Source of the DNA: Oppiella nova
Lineage: Eukaryota; Arthropoda; Arachnida; Sarcoptiformes; Oppiidae
Reading direction: 5' to 3'
DNA: 24,432 nt
NCBI GenBank assembly: GCA_905397405.1
Contig: CAJPVJ010000481.1
Coordinates: 1-24,432 of the forward strand
Positions within the stretch are counted from its first letter, which is position 1; each line of letters opens with the position of its first letter. The position numbers and the translations under genes were made by a program. The notes under the pieces were generated by a model. That model had not been told where the DNA came from and did not search any database. It saw nothing but the letters and a program-made list of their open reading frames with translations. Shown one piece after another: positions 12,659-20,700 of the stretch.

Positions 12659-13422
12659 ATGGTAGGACTCGTCCAACAGTTTTATTTATTACAGGAAGAA
12701 AGAGCCCATACCTACAAACTCTTCGAAGAGTAAGTTCTCCTTATTTTCTGCCACTTTTTGTGCATATTCTCAATTTTTTATACCGGTATTCATTAGTTTA
12801 GAATTATTTTTCGTGTTTTACTCTAGTTTTGAGAACTTTTTTTATGTGTTATTCAAATTTTCACTTATTTTTATAACTTCTTCCTGTGTTTTAATAACTA
12901 TCGATAAACGAAACTTTAGTTTTTATCAAAATCGTCATTTTATTTTAACCTTGTTTATTAAGTTTAAACTTTATTTGTCACACAAGGGGTCATAAGATCT
13001 ATTTAAATTCGGGCCCCAATTATAATTTCATAAAATTCCGACAACTGGTCAATGATGTGACCCAAGAATTCAAGCGAATATCGGTTGCCATTATAGCCAT
13101 TGAGAAGAAGTTGCGTTTCAATGGTTTCGCTAAAATGGCAAACATTGTGACCAAATTGCAAGACTTGGAGAAAAGCAAACTTGAGTTAAGCGCTAAACTC
13201 CAGATCGCAAAACAGGAGGCCATCGATAGCGTGGATGAGACCCAGAAATGGGATCAAGTGATTGCTATCAAACAAAAGTTAGTCCTTTAGACAAATGACC
13301 TTTTTTTGGTAAAATAACTCTAATAATGATTGTTTGTGATTAGAGTGAGAGATGTAATCGATTTAGTAAACGAACAGCTCTTGGAGTTTAGACAAGGAAT
13401 GGAGGACTTGGACACCAAGTGA
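12659..13422 (+). CDS. REX1BD: REX1-B domain protein
   Basis: Three exons join in phase: 12659-12729, 12987-13277 and 13344-13422, coding 146 residues. The N-terminal part (residues about 5-65) carries the family pattern FYLLQEERAHTYKLFEEGHK, then a YNFIKFRQLVNDVTQEF stretch and IAIEKKL. A long helical, charged region follows to the end. The family is named after Chlamydomonas REX1, needed for excision repair; the animal protein has no settled function, so a role in DNA repair is only inferred from the name. An acceptor at 12639-12640 shows that an exon lies upstream, so the true start may be earlier (a candidate nine-codon exon is at 12388-12414). The match was made by memory of the family pattern and needs a profile search. 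Confidence 0.75.
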
Positions 13423-13713
13423 TAGTATTACCGAATTAGTACCGGACCACCAAATCAATAGGCATTTTAACGAAATTTCCAAATCAAAATTACTCAACGA
13501 ATCTGATGTTTATTCTCAATTGAAAAAAGCATTAATTTTTACTTTGTTTTTGAGTTTACAATACAAACAATGAAAGAAATCAACGCTTTGTTTGTAAATT
13601 ATTTGCATTTAAATGGTTATTAAAATCAATTCATTTGAAAAACAATGTCTTCTTTACTACTATTTCTATTGAATAGACGATGCGATCGATTATCAGTTTA
13701 TCATAAAAAGATA

Positions 13714-13719
13714 AATAAA
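13714..13719 (+). terminator. Possible poly(A) signal of the REX1-B gene
   Basis: AATAAA on the plus strand lies 292 bases past the stop. On the minus strand a matching signal for BTF3 (ttatt read as AATAA, 13509-13514) lies 240 bases past its stop. If both are used, the two 3' UTRs overlap by about 200 bases. Confidence 0.3.
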
Positions 13720-13754
13720 AATCAGTTAATCATTACATAAGTGTCACAAAAATC

Positions 13755-14343
13755 TTAATTAGTGTCCTGTTTGGCGGCCTCATCGAAGTTCTCGACCAGT
13801 TCTGGGACGTCGTCGTCGTCCTCCTCGATGGTGGGGACAGAGGTGTCGTCACCGACGCCCTGAACGCTCGCTAATTGTTTCAAATGAGAAAAGTTTTCGG
13901 CTCTCAATTGACTCAGAATTCCCGGAACCATATCAGCGATCCGTTTGCTCTCCGCCTGACCGGTGATGGCGAATGTGTTGGCCGCCAGTGAGGCCTGAAC
14001 TTTGGGGTTATTGAAGTGGATCACTGTTCCGTCGTCCTTGATCATATTCACCTATTCATCAGTTATACCATTAGTACCACACCTATCACTCAATTATCTG
14101 TCATTACTTCCTCAATGCCGGGAATCGGGTTAACCGTTAGTTTCTTCAGAGAGTTCTGCAGCTTCTTGTCGTCAGTGGTGGCTGTCCTGTGGACCACCTT
14201 CTTCTTCCTCCGAGCGGTTCCCTATCAACACATCAACCATTGAGTCACAGTCTGACAGTCAACCCATGAAACACCCGTCCGAGACATACCTTCCCTCCAA
14301 TCCTGACCTGAGACGACAATTTGTTCAGCTTTTCTGCATTCAT
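13755..14343 (-). CDS. BTF3: Nascent polypeptide-associated complex subunit beta
   Basis: NAC beta pairs with NAC alpha at the ribosome exit tunnel and shields new chains from wrong targeting. Three exons join in phase: 14343-14290, 14221-14108 and 14051-13755, giving 154 residues, the normal size. The N-terminus [20 protein letters not shown] leads into the basic RRKKK ribosome-contact motif. The NAC domain covers about residues 35-100 ([20 protein letters not shown], then [18 protein letters not shown]). The tail is acidic and ends [10 protein letters not shown] noncoding first exon is likely: an acceptor at 14364-14365 and a donor at 14543-14544 define a 5' UTR intron of 181 bp. It converges with the REX1-B gene. 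Confidence 0.96.
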
Positions 14344-14904
14344 GTTGTAATCACTTCTTAGATCTAAACTAATGACACATACAATCAAATTAGACATCCA
14401 TTCAAATCAAATCAAATTCATTTCAGCCGTCAATGCAATCGCTATTCAAGTGATTCACATGTAATCAAATGAATTGAATGCAAAACCAGTGGACACTTCA
14501 ATCAATTCAGTTTGAAATGATTGTAAACTTCGTGCGAGACTTACCTTAACTTTACACTAAACTAAACATTAAATGAAATATAAACTAAATTTAGAAAATT
14601 ATTAGTCAAAAGGATTTAATTATAATTTCAATGAAATCTTCCGACAATTTCTAAACAAATGAATGAATGAATTGAAGGCAAAGCATGTGTTTCTCATTCA
14701 ATCATTTCATGCATTGCTTTCAATGGCAAGCATTGGATTGCATTGAAATGCACTGAAATGGCGGCAATACTTGACACCTCCCGTAGAGGGCTCTCAACAC
14801 AATATTTACCTGTAATTTACATCAAATTCAAATCCAATCCAATTATCTACCACTACCGTACAGTTAAATCAGATATTTTTAGCATTTTTTAACTGGGTTC
14901 AACA
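14344..14904. other. 5' region of BTF3
   Basis: This holds the inferred BTF3 5' UTR intron (14364-14544) and the upstream region. The segment 14680-14800 is rich in cattca/cattga words, and an exon-like, GC-richer patch sits at 14760-14815. No coding frame is seen. Confidence 0.4.
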
Positions 14905-15160
14905 ACTATAACTATATATAACTATATATATTGAGTTCATATATATATAAATTTTAAAGAAAGTATAATTTAGACAAAAACTTAAAAATTAAGATAAAAT
15001 TTATTTGATATCGAAACCAATGGTCAGAATGTACTATAACTATATATAACTATATATATTGAGTTCATATACATATAAATTTTAAAGAAAGTATAATTTA
15101 GACAAAAACTTAAAAATTAAGATAAAATTTATTTGATATCGAAACCAATGGTCAGAATGT
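14905..15160. repeat. Direct tandem repeat, 2 x 128 bp
   Basis: 14905-15032 and 15033-15160 are adjacent copies that differ by one base (tatat against tacat near 14945 and 15073). Each copy begins with a TA-rich run and ends in cagaatgt. It lies between BTF3 and FZR1 and is noncoding. The unit length equals that of the complemented block at 22889-23016, which suggests an untrimmed overlap in assembly and not a minisatellite. Confidence 0.95.
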
Positions 15161-15191
15161 GGTTAACAAAAGAGGTTGTGATAAATTTAAA

Positions 15192-15197
15192 TTTATT
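15192..15197 (-). terminator. Possible poly(A) signal of FZR1
   Basis: tttatt reads AATAAA on the minus strand, 114 bases past the FZR1 stop. The region is AT-rich, so the chance rate is high. Confidence 0.3.
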
Positions 15198-15310
15198 TTA
15201 TAAGAGTATATGATTTGTTAAACATATAATTATATAAATGAATTTCACATAATTCTCGTCTATTTAATAATTGTCTGATAATTTGTTAAAAGCTTATAAA
15301 ACATTATATA

Positions 15311-17195
15311 TTATCGAATACTCGAAAAGAGATTTAACGCCGATTTGGCCTCTTTTTGAGAGCGAGTCTTACTGAAGACATTCCAAAACCTCAACGTCTC
15401 GTCTCCCGCACCCGTCACTATGGACTCCCCGTCCGGTGACATCGCCTGCAATATAATCACTCATTAAGATTGATATTATTATTGAATTGAAAATACAAAA
15501 CAAACCAAATATAAGACTCGATAGGAATGACCGGTGAGTTTGGCCACCTGTACGAGCGACGGGTACTTCCAAACAAGTATTTGATTTTGTGAGTAGCCAT
15601 GAGTGCTGACCAGTTCTGACGCGTGTTTAGACCACGAGAGGTTACACACCTGCGAACCCGTGTCCACGCATTGCATCGGTTGACCCGTCAGTGTATTCCA
15701 GAAACGAATACACCGGTCAGCAGTCCCGCCCCCACTGGCCAGTAGGCCGTGATGGTGGGGCGACCACGCAATCGCCTTCACTGCCGCCAAGTGCTCCGTA
15801 TAGGTCTGTACGGGTGACGTACTGCTCGAGTTCCACACAAATAGCCGATTGTCATTCCCTCCCGACGCCAAGTGCTGGTTGTCCGGCGACCACTTCAGAC
15901 CACAAACCTCTTGGCGATGGCCCACAAGACGTCTCTCACTCTGATGAGGCGGTCCCCTCACATCGCGCTGAAGGATATGCCGGTCACGACTTCCTGACGA
16001 TACTATTCGTACAAATAATATGATAGTAAGGGAAAGGGATTCAACGGTTTTTTAAAAAGTCATACGTGTGTCTGAATTCCAGGCCAATGCACCGACACGT
16101 GCGGTGTGTCCTTCAAGTGTTGTCAACCGTTTGTTTGCCGTCACATCCCATACCTGAACCAAACCCCTATGAGTTCCCACAGCAACCAAATGTCCCTAAA
16201 ATGTTTCAAAACAATTAGAAACTGTGGAAATGAGTCATTCATCGCAAATAACATACTCTTTCAGCCCATGAGACAGATGTAACGGAATCGCCATCACTAG
16301 ACAGATCACAAAGGCGTGTCACTTGAGAAGTACAGGCGCTCCACAGGTAGACACAGGTGCCTAAACCCACGCTCAATATGTTGGTTGTGGACCAGTCCAC
16401 TAAATTCAAGTAGAAGTCGTCCTGAAGCTCCGGTGCGTCCAATACTTTGAACGGAATTTTCGATATTTTTCGGGCCGTCTTTCGCGGAGAGCGCAACAGC
16501 TTTTGGCTTTTGCTGCTCACAGGGGACAGGGAGTAGGGACTCGTCGGCTCATTCAGACTGTCACTATCGCGCACTCGATACTAATCAGAGCAACAAATAA
16601 GAGGATAATTAATGGACTGAAAAACACACTATAATTGTCACTTAAGACTCACTCGAAAGAGATTTTTGCTTTCGAGGGGCAGAAAGATTTTGCGCTCTTC
16701 TGTGTGTTCCTTCATGTCCTCAATACCGGCGCCCAAGAGTTCATTCTTGAGGAGACACTGGTAGGCGACGCCGTCTTTATTGCTCTCAGAGATGGACTCT
16801 TTGGCCGTCTTCTTGGCCGACACTGACTTCGAGCCGTCCTTAACACACAAATGCATACAATATATAAATCATGTATTGGTGAGCCATGTATTGGTGACAG
16901 ACCTGGATCATTGTGAACCTGATGTCCCAATTGGGTGACTCGCGGATAGGAGTGTACCGATCGCTGTACCTCTCGGTGCTGTTCACCACTGACTCCATAC
17001 CACTCCTGTGTATTGGCTATGAATGGCAAGAGTGAGTGGTGTGATGACAGACACAACATATGAATGGTATACCGAATTGAATGGTGTGGAGGGTGTGGGT
17101 GTGGATGAGTTGGTGATGTTAGTGGTGTCACCTTGGCACTGCTGGTTCAGTGGACTTAAAGTCCGTAAAAGTCTCTTTTCGTAAATCTTATTCAT
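15311..17195 (-). CDS. FZR1: Fizzy-related protein / Cdh1, activator of APC/C
   Basis: Cdh1 brings substrates to the anaphase-promoting complex in late mitosis and G1. Seven exons join in phase: 17195-17073, 17016-16903, 16838-16653, 16580-16257, 16195-16066, 16002-15506 and 15445-15311, giving 502 residues (human 496). The start MNKIYEKRLLRTLSPLNQQ matches the family. A C-box variant, DRYTPIR, lies at residues 60-66. Then come the motif GVAYQCLLKNELLGAGIE and the conserved SPYSLSPVSSKSQKLLRSP stretch with CDK-type sites. Seven WD40 blades follow (ASGGNDNRLFVWN, ASGGGTADRCIRFWN, GAGDETLRFWN). The last two residues are Ile-Arg, the IR tail that docks on APC3. The second exon needs the acceptor at 17017-17018 to keep phase. 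The gene is divergent from TOE1. Confidence 0.96.
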
Positions 17196-17771
17196 TTGAC
17201 TATTATTTACAAAACAAACACTAATTGAAATGAAATGATATTTATATTTATCAAATCATATCAATAAATGCAATAATAATGCAAAATATGTACAAATTAT
17301 ATAAACAGTGAATGCAATCAAACGGAAAGTATTATTGCGATGAATCACACAAACAATGGCATCAATTGATTGTTACAATGAGTGGCGATTGCATTGTAAT
17401 CACAATCACTGAGTGTTCACTACAATCACAATTAGTCTGTAACTGTAATACAGTATAGCAGTGAATGTGTGTAAACAGTGCAACAGTCATACGAATGATG
17501 AGTAAATGGCAATCGGAGTAATGGCTGAGTGGAGCACACATTTAAATGGACGAACTCTTACACCATTGGCTCAACACATTTAAAGGCATCACATGCGCCC
17601 TCCCATTGGTCCACACAATCACCGCTGGCTTCGAATCATTGCATTTGTTTTGTTTATAATGTGAATCACATTATGTGATCGATTTGCACATGATTTGCAT
17701 TGCATTGCAATTAATGCTAAATCTCTGCACATTTCACTCATTGCGATGACAACCACGTGTTGGTGACACAT
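17196..17771. promoter_or_regulatory. Shared 5' region of FZR1 and TOE1
   Basis: This 576-bp gap separates two divergent start codons and presumably holds both promoters and 5' UTRs. The half next to FZR1 is AT-rich; the rest has repeated cacaatcac, tgcatt and attgcaat words. No TATA box or known operator stands out. Confidence 0.4.
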
Positions 17772-20700
17772 ATGTCCCACCAGACAGAGGTGGAGGTGCT
17801 GTCCGCCCACACCTCATCGCTCACTACTGTGCCCTGCGTTCAGTTGAGTGTGAACAATGTGACCCATTGGTGGCCACATGTCCTCCAGTCCATCAACGCT
17901 TCCCATTTCGTGGCCATCGACCTCGTGAGCAGCCATTCATGTGATTAGTCTAACCATTGATTGATTGATTTGTGACCACTGTTTAGGAGTTGAGTGGTTT
18001 GGGAGCCAGAGATCGACTCAATGCTAAGTAATGGACGCTTTTATTGATTGATTACGCGATGGCTAACGAATTGTATGAATTGATTTGTATTTAAAGGAAA
18101 ATCGATGAAAGATATGAAGGAGTGATGTCTGCGGCCAAAAGCCGGTCCATCGTATCGGTTGGACTCGCATTCTTCAGCTTCTGTGCCAATGACTGCAACC
18201 AAACCATAGTTAACAACGTCTGTGACACTAAGTACGGGACCAGTTGTGAGACAAATGTCAACTCAAAGCCATTGCTGAGTAACTGTATCTCCGATTGTGT
18301 GGAAGACATGAACCGCTTTGAGAGACTACTCGACACACAACTCATGGATAAACTCGACGATCACACCAATGGATGCAATGGAAGTGATCTAAATAGTGGT
18401 GACAATGAGTGGAGCTAATTACGCCTTCACAAATTGCGTAACACAGAAACGCTACTCCTCATACACACGCTTGGGCTCTGGTACGCTAAGGAGCGGCCAG
18501 TACCTAAACTGAAGTTACCGGTCACAGACGTGCCTAACAGATATCACAGGGGAAATGATGTGAGCATTCATTTTATTTGCCATTCATATGATTACTGTTT
18601 GTTTGTAAGACTCATTCATTTCCTATTTATCTTTTAATATCATATTATTATAGCAGTCATTAAAACAATAACTTATGTATTAATACTGTTTATGTATTTA
18701 TTTTCATTATAAACGAGATTTTATTGATTATTTAGTCTAAGCTAAGTCTAAGTTTGTTTTAATAATTGTTAGCTTATTGTATTTGATTTGAGTTAATTGT
18801 TTGCTTTTCATTTATAATAATTATTACATTGTATGAGTTATTGTGCAAACAATTTGATTAAGAATTAATTATTTGTATTTTTATCCAAATAATAGAAAAA
18901 GGCATCAATTTAATGATTTTAACTAATAATGAGTTGATTTGTGATTTAATGCAACTTTTTTTTATCATTTCAAACGTTTGTGGAATAAACTTAAAAACGA
19001 GTGATGAGAATATCTGCTAAAAGCAAACTCTGAATACAAATAGTTTTCATTGATTTTTGGGCACAAATGAACAAATCTCTTGCTGATAACAAAAGCTTTC
19101 TATAATTCGTATAACATTATAATATTAAGTCATTAGACTTTTTTAGAGACTAAGAAATTAAATAAGAATTTGTTTACAAAATGCATTAAATTTGCGAAAT
19201 TCCAATAAATTGATGCATTTTTGGGAGCAATACTCAATGCTATTAGGAATTAGAGTCGAAATGATTGCTAAAAACATTAAAAAGAGTCACGTTTTAGGAA
19301 CTGATTACGAACTGAGAGAAAAAGCTTTTGCTTTTCTTTTCAATTCTGATTATCTTTTCATTGCATTTATTATTGAAGAGCTTTTACCCAAAAATCTGGA
19401 TGTGTTTTCATTTATTAATGAATACAAGTTTGGTTTAAGAATATAAATACATTCTCATGAGTTTGTGGTTAGCATGTGGAAAGATTACTATTAAATACAA
19501 TTAATCGTTAGTAAAGGAGTAACCTCTGTTACAAAAGAGCATTATTTAGATTATCATTATGTCAAATCACATGTCATATAACACAAACGTAATTTATGAT
19601 AGAAATCTGAACATCATTTTGAAGCTTAAGTTCCGTTTTTGTGATTTTATTTTTATACAATTCTTATCTAATGTTGGGAACAATTGATTGACTCTTATGT
19701 TTGTTTCGTCTATTATTCCGTAAGATTTGATTATTTTGTTTATTTGTCTCACTATTATGTAAAGATTGTTATACTCTCAGAGCCTATCAATTGATATAAA
19801 GCCATAAATCTGCGAATGAATAAAACGATTGGTTGAACAGACTCTCTCCCGTTTGACCCAATTATTTGAATTCAATATAAACTGTCATTCAGTCCATCGT
19901 TGATATGAAATAAATAAATGAATAAAATAATTGAAAAGATATTTATGAATACATTTCAGACTGAATACGAAGACTTGACGGCACCATCGCTGAGGAATTT
20001 GATTTCAGAGATAATAAGACAGAAACTGCCGATTGTTTTGCACAACGGATTCATTGATTTGATATTTCTTTACCAAAACCTATACTCGGAACACCTTTCT
20101 AATGATAATTTATGTTAATTAGCAATCATTTCCTCATTGGAGACAATGTTTTCTCGTAATAAATCTAATAGTAATACAGTTTAGTGTACAGTATATTGTG
20201 TTTGCATTAAATACTATTCAATCTGAACATCATTTTGAAGCTTAAGTTCCGTTTTTGTGATTTTATTTTTATACAATTCTTATCTAATGTTTGGAACAAT
20301 TGATTGACTCTTATGTTTGTATAGTGACTATACTATAGTCTGTTTCGTCTATTATTCCGTAAGATTTGATTATTTTGTTTATTTGTCTCACTATTATGTA
20401 AAGATTGTTATACTCAGAGCCTATCAATTGATATAAAGCCATAAATCTGCGAATGAATAAAACGATTGGTTGAACAGACTCTCCCGTTTGACCCAATTAT
20501 TTGAATTCAATATAAACTGTCATTCAGTCCATCGTTGATATGAAATAAATAAATGAATAAAATAATTGAAAAGATATTTATGAATACATTTCAGACAGAA
20601 TACGAAGACTTGACGGCACCATCGCTGAGGAATTTGATTTCAGAGATAATAAGACAGAAACTGCCGATTGTTTTGCACAACGGATTCATTGATTTGATAT

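Noticed and set aside
14921-14955. TA-rich run as a replication origin or satellite
   Set aside because: It is a short TA microsatellite-like run inside the 128-bp repeat unit, with nothing else to support an origin.
15691-16023. 110-codon ORF on the plus strand
   Set aside because: It is antisense to the WD40 exons of FZR1.
18416-18418. In-frame stop making TOE1 a pseudogene
   Set aside because: The stop lies in a block that restores the family sequence when complemented in place, and all other exons and splice phases are intact.
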